This document shows positions 53,349 to 62,592 of a stretch of 64,000 bases of DNA, piece after piece (the stretch's first letter is position 1; each line of letters starts with the position of its first letter). The stretch is from the NCBI GenBank assembly GCA_035551995.1, contig DASZME010000064.1, positions 1 to 64,000 of the forward strand, written 5' to 3'. Source of the DNA: RYN-428 sp035551995. Lineage in GTDB: Bacteria > Planctomycetota > Phycisphaerae > Tepidisphaerales > Tepidisphaeraceae. The position numbers were made by a program, and so were the translations under genes. Below the pieces are notes generated by a model. It was given only the letters and a program-made list of their open reading frames with translations, was not told where the DNA came from and did no database searches.

Positions 53349-55357
53349 GCGGCGCCCTTTACAAGTTCAGGCCGAACTTGACAAAACAGATGTTCGGCAA
53401 GCGAGGCGGTTGTCGGAAAATCCCAAAAAAGGGTGGCCGGGGCTTCGATCTCGAATCGCTCGGCGATCTGCCCGGCCATCGCGACGCCTTTGGCCGAATC
53501 AAGACCGTAACGGGCGAACGGCTCATCGCGATCGATTTCGTCGGGAGACGTATTTAACGCGACCGCCAGCGTGACGCGAATCCACTGTTCGATCGCTTCG
53601 ACGGACGCGGGCTTTTCGCCGCTACACACCATTGGCGGTTGAGATTCGCCGCACGACGACGGCTCGGGCGCCGACCACTCCGCGACAAGCTCGAAGCTTC
53701 TGGCGATGAAACCGTCGCGGCAGGCAAAGCGCTTGATCTTGCCGCTGGATGTCCTGGGCATTTGTCCCGGCCGCAAGAGTTGGATCGAGTGGACGCTCAA
53801 ATCATGTTCGTCGCTGACGGCCTGACGAATCGCGGCGATGATCTGGCCGGCGTCGGCGTTGCGCTGCGATCGCTGGACTTCCTGGACGATGACCAGGCCT
53901 TCGGAAGACGCGACGGGAACCGAAAATGCCGCCCCGCCCGCCATTTGTAGAGCGGGATGGCTTTCCATCGCCGTGCGCTCGATGTCGTGCGGCGAATGCT
54001 TGATGCCTCTGATAATTACCAAATCTTTGATACGGCCGCTGATATACAGTTCGCCGTCGCGTAAACAGCCGACGTCTCCGGTGCGCAGAAAGGGTCCCTC
54101 ACCGGTGTCGAGGCGGCCATCGAATGCGTCGGCGGTTTGTCGCGGTTTGTTCCAGTAACCCTGCGCGACACTGCCGCCGCTCACCCAGATTTCTCCGGTG
54201 GCGCCGGGCGAACATTCTTGCCGCGAGTGCGGATCGACAATCCGAATGTGTTGTCCGCGCACCGCCGAGCCGCAGCTAACCATCGCGCGAGACGGCGCCG
54301 CGTGATTTTCCTGCGTCCGGTCGGCAAAGACAGGCGGTCGTCCTTTGGGCGGCCCGGCGACGATCAATGTGGATTCGGCCAACCCGTAGCAGGGATAGAA
54401 AGCCTCACGGCGGAAACCGCAGGAAGCGAAGGCGTCGGCGAATCGATCGAGCGTGCGCGGATCGACTGGCTCAGCGCCGTTAAAGGCGACGTTCCAGCAA
54501 CTGAGATCGAGCGTGGCGCGCTCGGCCGGCGAGATGGAATCGACGCACAGGTCATAGGCGAAATTTGGCCCGCCGCTCGTGGCCGCCCGGTATTTGCCGA
54601 TGGCCGCCAGCCACCGCACCGGCCGCTGCAGAAACGCCGCCGGCGGCATCAAAACCACCGATGTTCCCGCATACAAGGCTTGTAGAATGCCGCCGATCAA
54701 TCCCATGTCATGATACGGAGGAAGCCAGATGACTCCGCTCCAGGGCTTGTCGTGCCCGAACGCCGAATAAATCGCCGCCGAGTTATGCATGAGATTTGCA
54801 TGAGTCAGCATGACGCCTTTTGGGGCGGCGGTCGATCCTGACGTGTATTGCAGGCAGGCCAGATCCGATGGGTTGCATTGCGGATCGCGCCAAGCGCCGG
54901 CACAGGCATCGTCGATTTGGTCGGTAGCCAGACAGGGCACTGTATGCGGCGCGAAGGCTCGAACGGTATTCAGCAGCTTTGCGGTCGTGAGAATGATGGC
55001 CGCCCCGCAGTCGTCGAGGATGCCCGACAGTCGGCCGTTCCCGCGTGCCGATCCGGCGCGCGGCGGATAAGCGGGAACCGCGACCACGCCGGAACACAGG
55101 CAGGCGATCATTCCGCAGACGAACTCCAGCCCCGACGGATACAATAACACCGCATGGCGACCTTGCATGCCACGTTCCTGCAAAGCGGCGGCGATCGCGC
55201 GAACGCGGCGAAGAAGTTGGGCGAAAGTGAGCGTCGCCTCTTCGTGAACGCCGTCGTTCAAAAATGTGTAGGCGGTTTGATCCGGCCGCGCGTCATTCCA
55301 CGCCGCCAGCACGTCCGAGAACGTCGAACGATTGTTGGAATAAAGGGCGTTGCTCAT
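53345..55357 (-). CDS. Fatty acyl-AMP ligase with C-terminal acyl carrier domain
   Basis: A 670-residue FAAL-type enzyme that activates a fatty acid as acyl-adenylate and loads it on a carrier. Adenylation motifs are LQYTSGSTAAPKGVMLTHAN, VIWLPPYHDMGLIGGILQAL, CWNVAFNGAEPVDPRTL, YPCYGLAESTLIV, GEIWVSGGSVAQGYWNKPRQ and FLRTGDVGCLRDGELYISGR, a pattern of FAALs of hybrid lipid/polyketide clusters. The C-terminal carrier domain (ARYGLDSAKGVAM, Ser621) receives the chain. It heads the four-gene unit. Confidence 0.93.
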   Translation of the reverse strand: MSNALYSNNRSTFSDVLAAWNDARPDQTAYTFLNDGVHEEATLTFAQLLRRVRAIAAALQERGMQGRHAVLLYPSGLEFVCGMIACLCSGVVAVPAYPPRAGSARGNGRLSGILDDCGAAIILTTAKLLNTVRAFAPHTVPCLATDQIDDACAGAWRDPQCNPSDLACLQYTSGSTAAPKGVMLTHANLMHNSAAIYSAFGHDKPWSGVIWLPPYHDMGLIGGILQALYAGTSVVLMPPAAFLQRPVRWLAAIGKYRAATSGGPNFAYDLCVDSISPAERATLDLSCWNVAFNGAEPVDPRTLDRFADAFASCGFRREAFYPCYGLAESTLIVAGPPKGRPPVFADRTQENHAAPSRAMVSCGSAVRGQHIRIVDPHSRQECSPGATGEIWVSGGSVAQGYWNKPRQTADAFDGRLDTGEGPFLRTGDVGCLRDGELYISGRIKDLVIIRGIKHSPHDIERTAMESHPALQMAGGAAFSVPVASSEGLVIVQEVQRSQRNADAGQIIAAIRQAVSDEHDLSVHSIQLLRPGQMPRTSSGKIKRFACRDGFIARSFELVAEWSAPEPSSCGESQPPMVCSGEKPASVEAIEQWIRVTLAVALNTSPDEIDRDEPFARYGLDSAKGVAMAGQIAERFEIEAPATLFWDFPTTASLAEHLFCQVRPELVKGAA

Positions 55358-55492
55358 CTCAACTGTAAATCGGTTATCCCTGGCTGACTCATAACAAAAG
55401 GAGCGAAAGCGGAAGCGGCCCGGGCTGGTCTTTTATAACATTGCGACGACGGTTTTCAAAATCGCGGCGATTTCGCGTAAACTGATGCACGC

Positions 55493-57205
55493 GTGCTCAC
55501 CCTTTTGATTTTACAAGGTCCGGACAAAGGCCGACGATTCGAGTTGCCCGACGCGCCGGCGCTGGTCGGCCGCGACAGCCGACAGTTGCCGCTCACCGAC
55601 AACACCGTCTCACGGCGACATTGCGAATTGTTGCCGCTCGACGGCAACTGGATCGTGCGCGACATGGGCAGCGCCAACGGCACTTACGTCAACGGCGCGC
55701 GGGTGGACGGCAAAATTCAATTAAAAATCGGCGATCAGGTCCGCGTCGGCCGTACGCTCATGGTCTTCGGCGCCCAACCGGGCATCTCGCGGACCAGCGG
55801 CAGCAACGTGGCGCTCTCCGGCGAAGAGAGCGGCATGGACAGTGCCATCATGGCGACCGTGCCGTCCAGCGAAGACTCCATGGTTCTTGCCGTTCCCGAA
55901 CCCGCCGCCGCGGCGATGGGGAATCTCAAGATCCTGTATCAGCTCGGGGCGGCCCTGGGAAGCAGTTTTACGGTTGAGCAGGTGCTCGAAGTCGTGATGG
56001 ATCTGAGCTTTGAACATGTCAAAGCGGATCGCGGCATCATTCTGCTTCTGGACTCGAAAAATAACGAACTGGTTCCGAAAGTGGTCCGCACGCGCGACGA
56101 CGCGGAAGCCAAGCCGGTCGATGCGTTGGCGGCATCGGGCAAACCCGCCGCCGTGGAAAAAATCCATGCCTCGCGAACCATCATCAACCATGTGCTGAAT
56201 ACCGGCGAAGGCGTTCTCTCCAGCAACGCCATGACCGATCAGCGCTTCAGCAAGGGAAAGAGCGTTCATAATCTGGGCATTCGCTCGGCGTTGGCCGTAC
56301 CGATCAAGGCGCGCAAATTAACCGATAAAGGGGGCGACGCGGTTATCGGCATCATCTATATCGATTCTTCGGTTCGCAACTACACCTACGCGCCCGAACA
56401 GCTGCGGCTTTTGACCGCGATCGGCCTGCAGGCGGGGATGGCGATTCAAAACGCCGAGCTGTATCAGGCCCAGTTGCAGGCCGAGCGCCTTTCCGCGGTC
56501 GGCGAAACCAGCGCGGCGCTATCTCACTCGATCAAGAACATCCTCCAGGCATTGCAGGGCGGCGCCGACGTCGTCGAGATGGGCCTGCGCGGCAACAACG
56601 TTTCGCAGGCGACCAAAGGATGGCGGATCGTCCATCGCAATCTCGACAAGATATATGGGCTGACGATGAATCTGCTCGCCTACAGCAAGCAGCGCGAGCC
56701 GGTGCTGGAGATGATGAATCCCCGGAAGCTGATCGACGAATGCCTGGAGCTTGTCGCGCCCGGCGCCAATGAAAAGGGCGTGATGGTGGTGGGCGACGTG
56801 GACTCCAACCATCCCGCCATACCAGTGGATCCGAGCGGGATTCACCAGGTATTGATGAATCTATTGAGCAACGCGCTGGACGCCGTTCGGGCCAAGGAAG
56901 GATTGATCCGGGTCGAGTGTCATTACGACGAGCCAAACCGCCAGACAATCCTGGAAGTGATCGACAACGGCGCCGGCATCGCGCCGTCGATGATGAAGCA
57001 CATGTTCGAGCTTTTTCATTCCACCAAGGGCAATCGCGGGACGGGCCTTGGTCTTGCCGTGGCGAAGAAAATCGTGGAAGAGCACGAGGGGTCGATTTCG
57101 GTCCGAAGCACGCCGGGCGAGGGAACAACGTTTACGATTCGCCTGCCGGTGTATCATGCGAATTTGACCGATCCATCGCAGACGCACGGGCCGGGGGCGA
57201 GGTAA
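55493..57205 (+). CDS. Sensor histidine kinase with FHA and GAF domains
   Basis: A 570-residue cytoplasmic protein starting at GTG. An FHA phosphothreonine-binding domain (residues 1-95: VGRDSRQLPLTDNTVSRRHC, GSANGTYVNGARVDGKIQLK) is followed by a GAF domain (148-320), a dimerisation helix with the phospho-accepting His345 in AALSHSIKNILQAL, and a HATPase_c domain with N-box VLMNLLSNALDAV, IDNGAGIAPSMMKHMF and GTGLGLAVAKKIVEEHEG. No response regulator is adjacent. It is divergent from the biosynthetic cluster (135 bp) and could regulate it, which is only a positional guess. Confidence 0.92.
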   Translation: MLTLLILQGPDKGRRFELPDAPALVGRDSRQLPLTDNTVSRRHCELLPLDGNWIVRDMGSANGTYVNGARVDGKIQLKIGDQVRVGRTLMVFGAQPGISRTSGSNVALSGEESGMDSAIMATVPSSEDSMVLAVPEPAAAAMGNLKILYQLGAALGSSFTVEQVLEVVMDLSFEHVKADRGIILLLDSKNNELVPKVVRTRDDAEAKPVDALAASGKPAAVEKIHASRTIINHVLNTGEGVLSSNAMTDQRFSKGKSVHNLGIRSALAVPIKARKLTDKGGDAVIGIIYIDSSVRNYTYAPEQLRLLTAIGLQAGMAIQNAELYQAQLQAERLSAVGETSAALSHSIKNILQALQGGADVVEMGLRGNNVSQATKGWRIVHRNLDKIYGLTMNLLAYSKQREPVLEMMNPRKLIDECLELVAPGANEKGVMVVGDVDSNHPAIPVDPSGIHQVLMNLLSNALDAVRAKEGLIRVECHYDEPNRQTILEVIDNGAGIAPSMMKHMFELFHSTKGNRGTGLGLAVAKKIVEEHEGSISVRSTPGEGTTFTIRLPVYHANLTDPSQTHGPGAR

Positions 57206-57252
57206 AACGATATCGTTATCGTTTGGGCGATGCGCCGAGTTGTAATACGAGC

Positions 57253-57450
57253 ATGAGCAAAGCGATCGATGTCAGTGACCTCCCCGCGCCGTTCGCCGAC
57301 GCAATCGAGTCGTCGGTGAAAACATATCGCGAGAAGACGCAGTCGGTCATCGACTCAAGCCAAATTGACCGGCCCATTGGCTGGCTCAAGGGCAAATGGG
57401 AGCTACGGGACTTTTACATCCGTGAAGCAGCCGGTTTTTGCGCTCTTTAA
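57253..57450 (+). CDS. Truncated small antitoxin-like protein
   Basis: A 65-residue frame: SKAIDVSDLPAPFADAIESS, VKTYREKTQSVIDSS, DRPIGWLKGKWELRDF. The segment IGWLKGKWELxDF is like the C-terminal part of small antitoxins common in Planctomycetes/Cyanobacteria (xGxLKGxxxxPDDFDxPLPxD). After WELRDF the frame runs into the 3' end of the convergent oxidoreductase gene, overlapping it by 48 bp, so the usual acidic ending is missing. It looks like a gene cut off at its 3' end, with its toxin lost. Confidence 0.45.
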   Translation: MSKAIDVSDLPAPFADAIESSVKTYREKTQSVIDSSQIDRPIGWLKGKWELRDFYIREAAGFCAL

Positions 57451-58542
57451 CACGCTGTCGCAGACCGCCTGCGTTTCAAGCGCGTCTCGGAACGTCGGAC
57501 TCGCCGGCTTGCCTGATGCCATGCCTTCGATAAAGTCGGCTATTTGGTGTACGAACGTGTGCTCGTACCCGATTTGCAGGCCCGGCACCCACCAATGCTT
57601 CATGTAGGGATGATCGCTATCGGTGATATGGATGCTGCGCCAGCCGCGAAGCTGGCTTTCGTCGCGGTAGTCGAAATACTGCAGGCGGTGCAGGTCGTGA
57701 AGATCCCACTTGATGCTTCCCTTTTCGCCGTTGATTTCAAACGTATAAAGCGCCTTGTGGCCGCGGGCGTAGCGCGTCGATTCGAAGAGGCCAAGGGAGC
57801 CGTTGGCGAAATGACAGAAGAAAAGACACGCGTCGTCGATCTTCACCGGCTCGACCTTTCCGGTAAGCGTGTGCTTGCGTTCCTTGACGAACGTTTCGGT
57901 CATGGCGTTGACGTCGGTGATGCTGCCGTTGAGCCACAGGGCGGTGTCGATGCAGTGGGCGAGAAGGTCGCCGGTCACCCCCGAGCCGGCGGCGGCGGCG
58001 TCGAGGCGCCATAGGCCGGTCCCGCCCTGGGGAAGGTCGGCGCTGATCGTCCAGTCCTGGAGAAAATTGGCGCGATAATGGAAAATCCGGCCGAGCTTTC
58101 CTTCATCGATCAATTTCTTCGCCAGCGCCACGGCGGGCACGCGGCGATAGTTGTACCAAACCATGTTCGGGACTTTGGCCGCCTCCACCGCGTTGACCAT
58201 CTCCAACCCCTCGGCGGTGTCCATCGACAGCGGCTTCTCGCACAAAATCGCCTTGCCCGCCTTGGCGGCGGCGATGGCGATTTCATGGTGGCTGTTGTTG
58301 GGCGTGGCGATGTCGATCACGTCGATGTCTTTGCGGTCGATCATCTTCCGCCAGTCGGTTTCCGTCGATTCATAGCCCCACTTCTCGGCAAATCCTTTCA
58401 CGTTTTTTTCATCGCGTCCGCACACCGCTTTCAGCGTGAGTTTATAAGGAAGATCAAAAAAATTGCCTACTTTGCGATAAGCGTTGGAGTGGGTTCGACC
58501 CATGAAGCCGTAACCGATCAGACCGATGTTCAAATCTTTCAT
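57403..58542 (-). CDS. Gfo/Idh/MocA family oxidoreductase
   Basis: A 379-residue NAD(P)-dependent sugar or inositol dehydrogenase-like protein. It has the nucleotide motif NIGLIGYGFMGRTHSNAYRK, DVIDIATPNNSHHEIAIAAA, the conserved AGKAILCEKPLSMD with catalytic Lys, VWYNYRRVPAVALAKKLIDE, and GSGVTGDLLAHCIDTALWL with the catalytic His. The ATG at 58542 is chosen because GAGGAA lies at good distance before it. Substrate not predictable. This family is greatly expanded in Planctomycetes, often for polysaccharide breakdown. Confidence 0.92.
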   Translation of the reverse strand: MKDLNIGLIGYGFMGRTHSNAYRKVGNFFDLPYKLTLKAVCGRDEKNVKGFAEKWGYESTETDWRKMIDRKDIDVIDIATPNNSHHEIAIAAAKAGKAILCEKPLSMDTAEGLEMVNAVEAAKVPNMVWYNYRRVPAVALAKKLIDEGKLGRIFHYRANFLQDWTISADLPQGGTGLWRLDAAAAGSGVTGDLLAHCIDTALWLNGSITDVNAMTETFVKERKHTLTGKVEPVKIDDACLFFCHFANGSLGLFESTRYARGHKALYTFEINGEKGSIKWDLHDLHRLQYFDYRDESQLRGWRSIHITDSDHPYMKHWWVPGLQIGYEHTFVHQIADFIEGMASGKPASPTFRDALETQAVCDSVLKSAKTGCFTDVKVP

Positions 58543-58835
58543 TTGGTTCCTCGCGTAGACGAATGGCGCCGGCAAACGCGGCGGCGGAAGTGTTATAGCC
58601 GATGGACCAAACGAGGCAAGATCGCGCGGATGACCTGACGGGCGGCATATTTTTTTCGGCGGACCGCCGGGAAAATATCGGCCGGGGTAATCAAATCCGA
58701 ATGATCGTCGATCAAGATGCCGACCATAGGAATGCCGACCGCGGCGGATTCAAATTGGCCTGAGACTTGGATACGATCCGCACGTCGATCGTCGGCAGTG
58801 TTTTTCGGCGTCGTCAATTTGCACCGGAGCAGCGG

Positions 58836-60686
58836 ATGCCACTGGTTTTGATTCATACCCGCCGCGTTCGCCAGGCGCTGTCGGCGCCGAGCGGCCTGCT
58901 CGCAGACCTGGTTTTCCTTCTTTTTTGCGGGTCGGTGTTCGGATTGCTGATGATGATGGGCCGCCAGGCCTCCCTGAAGATGGACCTTTCTAAAGGGACG
59001 ATCATCAGTCTGTCGTTCCTGTCCCTTCCCAAATACACGCTTTTGAGTTTGTGCAGAGGTTTTGCGGCTTACATCCTGTCGCTGGTCTTCACGTTGATCT
59101 ACGGCACGATCGCCGCGCACAATCACCGCGCCGAGAAAGTGATGATCCCGGCGCTGGACGTGCTTCAGGCGATCCCCGTTCTCGGATTTCTGCCGGGCCT
59201 TGTGCTGGCGATGATACGGATCTTCCCGACCCGCGAAATCGGATTGGAGATCGCCTGCGTGGTTATGATCTTCACCGCGCAGGTGTGGAACATGACGTTC
59301 AGTTTTCACGGAAGCCTGCGCGGAATCCCCAAGCCGTTGCGCGAGGTGGCGGCGATTCAACGGCTCACCGGATGGCAGACGTTTCGGCTGCTGGAGGTTC
59401 CGGCCGCCATGATCGGGCTGGTCTGGAACTCGATGATGTCGATGGCGGGCGGATGGTTTTTTCTGACCGTCAACGAAGCCTTTACGCTCGGCGACAGGGA
59501 CTATCGTCTGCCGGGCATCGGGTCTTACATGAACGAAGCGATCAACCAGGAAAACGTCCCGGCCATGATCGCGGCGATCGTCGCGATGATCGTGATGATC
59601 GTCGCCGTCGATCAGATTTTCTGGCGGCCGATCGTCGTGTGGGCGCAGCGATTTCGGATGGACGACATCGCCCAGACGGATGTTTCGCAGTCGTGGATGC
59701 TCGATCTTCTGCGCCGAAGCCGAATCTATGCGCGCCTGCAACAACCATTCGCCAAGAAGCAGACCGCCGAGATTGGTCTTAAAGCTTCGGCGCCGGCGGT
59801 GAGCGCCATCGTCGCCGATCCGGTGGCGGGATCGGGCAACCAGGGGATCGTGAAAGAAACTGAAACGGCCAACGGCCGGTCCGGCGCCATTTTTCTGCCG
59901 ATGCTGAAGTGGTTTGTGCTGGCGTTACTGCTCGTCGGAGCCGTGTGGGGAAGCTGGGTGTTGATTAAGCTGCTGCTCGCTTTGCCGTTGTGGGATCAAG
60001 CGGCCGCCGGCGCGGGAAAATCGATCACCGAACACGAAGACTGGACGTCGGTCGTGCTGGCCCTGGCCGCGTCGCTGGTTCGCACGACGACCGCCGTTGC
60101 CCTTGGGGCGGCATGGGCGCTGCCGGTCGGCATTTGGATCGGGCTTTCGCCCAAGTGGTCAAGCCGGCTCCAGCCGATCATCCAGGTGGTGGCGAGTTTT
60201 CCGGCGCCGATGCTGTTTCCGCTGGTGACAATGGCGCTTGTTTTCCTGCACGTCCCGTTCACCGCCGGGTGCGTGGCGCTGATGCTGCTTGGCGCGCAGT
60301 GGTACATTTTGTTCAACGTGATCGCCGGCGCCAGCGCCATTCCGCAGGACCTTCAGGAAGTGGGAAACGTCTATCGCATGAGCACATGGGAACGCTGGAG
60401 ACAACTCTACCTTCCATGCACGTTTCCTTACCTTCTGACCGGCCTGGTCACCGCCGCCGGCGGAGCGTGGAACGCGACGATCGTGTCTGAATTCGTCCAG
60501 ATGAAAAATCGGACTTTCGTCGCTTTTGGCCTTGGCTCGACGATCAGCAAGGCCACCGCCAGCGGCAATTATTCGTTGCTCGCCGCCGGGGTGGTGACGA
60601 TGGCCTTTTTTGTCGTGCTCATCAACCGATTTTTCTGGAAACGCCTCTATCGATTGGCCGAGAACAAATACAGCCTGAACGCCTGA
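58836..60686 (+). CDS. ABC transporter permease, two fused permease domains (NitT/TauT type)
   Basis: A 616-residue protein with two binding-protein-dependent permease domains. Domain 1 (~1-300) carries the EAA loop GIPKPLREVAAIQRLTGWQT; domain 2 (~350-610) carries the EAA-like loop AIPQDLQEVGNVYRMSTWER. Both bear several membrane helices (for example ALDVLQAIPVLGFLPGLVLA, FPAPMLFPLVTMALVFLHVP). The ATG at 58836 is preceded by GGAG at six bases. The ATPase gene follows after 7 bp. This group imports nitrate, sulfonate, bicarbonate or similar anions; no binding protein is adjacent. Confidence 0.9.
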   Translation: MPLVLIHTRRVRQALSAPSGLLADLVFLLFCGSVFGLLMMMGRQASLKMDLSKGTIISLSFLSLPKYTLLSLCRGFAAYILSLVFTLIYGTIAAHNHRAEKVMIPALDVLQAIPVLGFLPGLVLAMIRIFPTREIGLEIACVVMIFTAQVWNMTFSFHGSLRGIPKPLREVAAIQRLTGWQTFRLLEVPAAMIGLVWNSMMSMAGGWFFLTVNEAFTLGDRDYRLPGIGSYMNEAINQENVPAMIAAIVAMIVMIVAVDQIFWRPIVVWAQRFRMDDIAQTDVSQSWMLDLLRRSRIYARLQQPFAKKQTAEIGLKASAPAVSAIVADPVAGSGNQGIVKETETANGRSGAIFLPMLKWFVLALLLVGAVWGSWVLIKLLLALPLWDQAAAGAGKSITEHEDWTSVVLALAASLVRTTTAVALGAAWALPVGIWIGLSPKWSSRLQPIIQVVASFPAPMLFPLVTMALVFLHVPFTAGCVALMLLGAQWYILFNVIAGASAIPQDLQEVGNVYRMSTWERWRQLYLPCTFPYLLTGLVTAAGGAWNATIVSEFVQMKNRTFVAFGLGSTISKATASGNYSLLAAGVVTMAFFVVLINRFFWKRLYRLAENKYSLNA

Positions 60687-60693
60687 AAATCTC

Positions 60694-62073
60694 ATGACTC
60701 AATCCACGAGCACAACCTCAACCGACGCCATCTGCGAAGCGCGCAACATCGGCGTCGTTTTCAACGGCCGGCCGGCGATCGAAAACGTTTCGCTTTCGGT
60801 CAACCCCAACGAAGTGATCGCCATTCTCGGTCCCAGCGGATGCGGAAAAAGCACGCTCCTGCGCGTGCTGGTCGGGCTCATTCAACCCACCACCGGCCAG
60901 GTATTCGCCCACGGACAGACACTCTCGGGCATTCACTCGGGCATCTCCATCGTCTTCCAGAATTTCGCCCTTTATCCCTGGCTCACCGTCCGGGAGAATA
61001 TCCAGGTCGCGCTGAACGGCTTGAATCTCGATCCGCAGACCGCGTCGCAGCGCGTCGCCAGGTGCATTGATATGGTCGGTCTCGACGGATCGGAAGAGGC
61101 TTACCCCAAGGAGCTTTCCGGCGGAATGAAACAGCGCGTGGGCATCGCCCGAGCGCTCGCCCGCGGCCCGGAACTGCTTTGCATGGACGAACCGTTCAGC
61201 GCCCTGGATGTTTTCACCGCCGAAAGTCTGCGAAGCGAAGTTTATCGGCTCTGGACCGTCAATGAGACCAAAGCGCCCATCAACGGTAACGGCGCCCCCG
61301 CCGCCCACGGCGGCACCGGGTTGCGCAGCATCATGATGATTACGCACATCATCGAGGAAGCCGTCTTCCTGGCCGACCGCATCGTGGTCATGGGCACCAA
61401 GCCCGGCCACATTCGCCAGATCATTCCCAATACCGTCGCCCATCCGCGCAATTATCAGTCGCCGCAGTTTCTGGCATTGGTGCAGCGCCTTCACGACATC
61501 ATCGTTTCCGAGCATCTTCCCGAAGAACCGGCCGCCGCGGCGTCGGTTGTGGCGACGGACATTCTCGCCGTCGAGCCGGTGCCGTCGGTCAATTTGGGCG
61601 AGGTGTTCGGCCTCATGGAAATCCTTCGCGACAACGGCGGAGGAATGGATGTTTTCCGCCTCGACGGCCTGACCGACTACGATTTTGGCCACACGCTCTC
61701 GGTGGTGAAGACCGGCGAGATGCTCGATTTCCTGGACACGCCCAAAAACCGCGTCGTCCTCACTGCGCTTGGCGCGAAGTTTTTGGACGCCGACATCAAT
61801 GGCCGCAAGGGATTGCTTAATCAGCAGCTTCAGACGCTGGGGATTTTCCGATACATCGTGACCATATTGAAGGAAGCGAAAAACCAGCGTCTGCCGGAAG
61901 AGGTTGTCCAGGAGGAACTGGTGATTCGCCTGCCGACGGAGGACGTAGATGCGATGACCCGCACGATTATCGCGTGGGGCCGGTTCGCGGAATTACTGGG
62001 ATATTCGGCGGACACTGAGGAAATTTACCTCGATCAGCCGGTGGCGCTCCCAACCGGCGACGCGCCGTCTTGA
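60694..62073 (+). CDS. ABC transporter ATPase with AAA-associated C-terminal domain
   Basis: A 459-residue ATPase of the NitT/TauT family. Walker A is GPSGCGKSTLLRVLVGLIQP; Q-loop VFQNFALYPWLTVRENIQVA; signature ELSGGMKQRVGIARALARGP; Walker B ELLCMDEPFSALD; H-loop MMITHIIEEAVFLADRIVVM. The C-terminal ~170 residues form the AAA-associated domain (LGEVFGLMEILRDNGGGMDV, VVLTALGAKFLDADINGRKG) typical of nitrate/sulfonate transporters in some phyla. Works with the upstream fused permease. Confidence 0.93.
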   Translation: MTQSTSTTSTDAICEARNIGVVFNGRPAIENVSLSVNPNEVIAILGPSGCGKSTLLRVLVGLIQPTTGQVFAHGQTLSGIHSGISIVFQNFALYPWLTVRENIQVALNGLNLDPQTASQRVARCIDMVGLDGSEEAYPKELSGGMKQRVGIARALARGPELLCMDEPFSALDVFTAESLRSEVYRLWTVNETKAPINGNGAPAAHGGTGLRSIMMITHIIEEAVFLADRIVVMGTKPGHIRQIIPNTVAHPRNYQSPQFLALVQRLHDIIVSEHLPEEPAAAASVVATDILAVEPVPSVNLGEVFGLMEILRDNGGGMDVFRLDGLTDYDFGHTLSVVKTGEMLDFLDTPKNRVVLTALGAKFLDADINGRKGLLNQQLQTLGIFRYIVTILKEAKNQRLPEEVVQEELVIRLPTEDVDAMTRTIIAWGRFAELLGYSADTEEIYLDQPVALPTGDAPS

Positions 62074-62103
62074 TCCCCGCGCCATCCTGCCTATCCTAAG
62101 CTG

Positions 62104-62559
62104 ATGACCGCTACCTTCCGCCGATTTGGCTGCTGGACAATCTGCGCCGCCGTGATGCTTCTCGGCGGCTGTTCGAGTTTCGATCGCGACTGGAACGCCG
62201 CCGCCGGCGTCGCGCCGGCCAATCCCGTGGACATTACCGGGCGCTGGCAGGGAACGTGGGCGAGCAGCGTCGGCACGCATCACGGCGACCTGCGCTGCCT
62301 CATCACGCGCACCGACGCCGTCACCTATCACGCCCGATATGCCGCCACCTATGGGGGCATCTTCCACTTCGAATATGAGATTCCGCTGGTCGGCGAACGT
62401 GAAGGGGAGTGGATTCACTTTGAAGGAGACGCCGACCTCGGCGCCCTGGCCGGCGGGGTATATCACCACGAAGGCCATGCTAACTCCACCGATCTTTTCG
62501 CCACTTACCGATCGAGCGACGACAACGGCCGATACACGATGAAACGGCCGCGGGAATAG
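62104..62559 (+). CDS. Lipoprotein of unknown function
   Basis: A 151-residue protein with a lipoprotein signal peptide ending in the lipobox LLGGC (CWTICAAVMLLGGCSSFDRD). The mature part starts near VDITGRWQGTWASSVGTHHG and is rich in beta-strand pattern (LRCLITRTDAVTYHARYAAT, FHFEYEIPLVGEREGEWIHF), suggesting a small beta-barrel or sandwich. No known family. Between the ABC transporter and the prolyl isomerase genes. Confidence 0.8.
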   Translation: MTATFRRFGCWTICAAVMLLGGCSSFDRDWNAAAGVAPANPVDITGRWQGTWASSVGTHHGDLRCLITRTDAVTYHARYAATYGGIFHFEYEIPLVGEREGEWIHFEGDADLGALAGGVYHHEGHANSTDLFATYRSSDDNGRYTMKRPRE

Positions 62560-62592
62560 GGATATTTTTTCCGCCCAACAGAAAGGCAGCGG

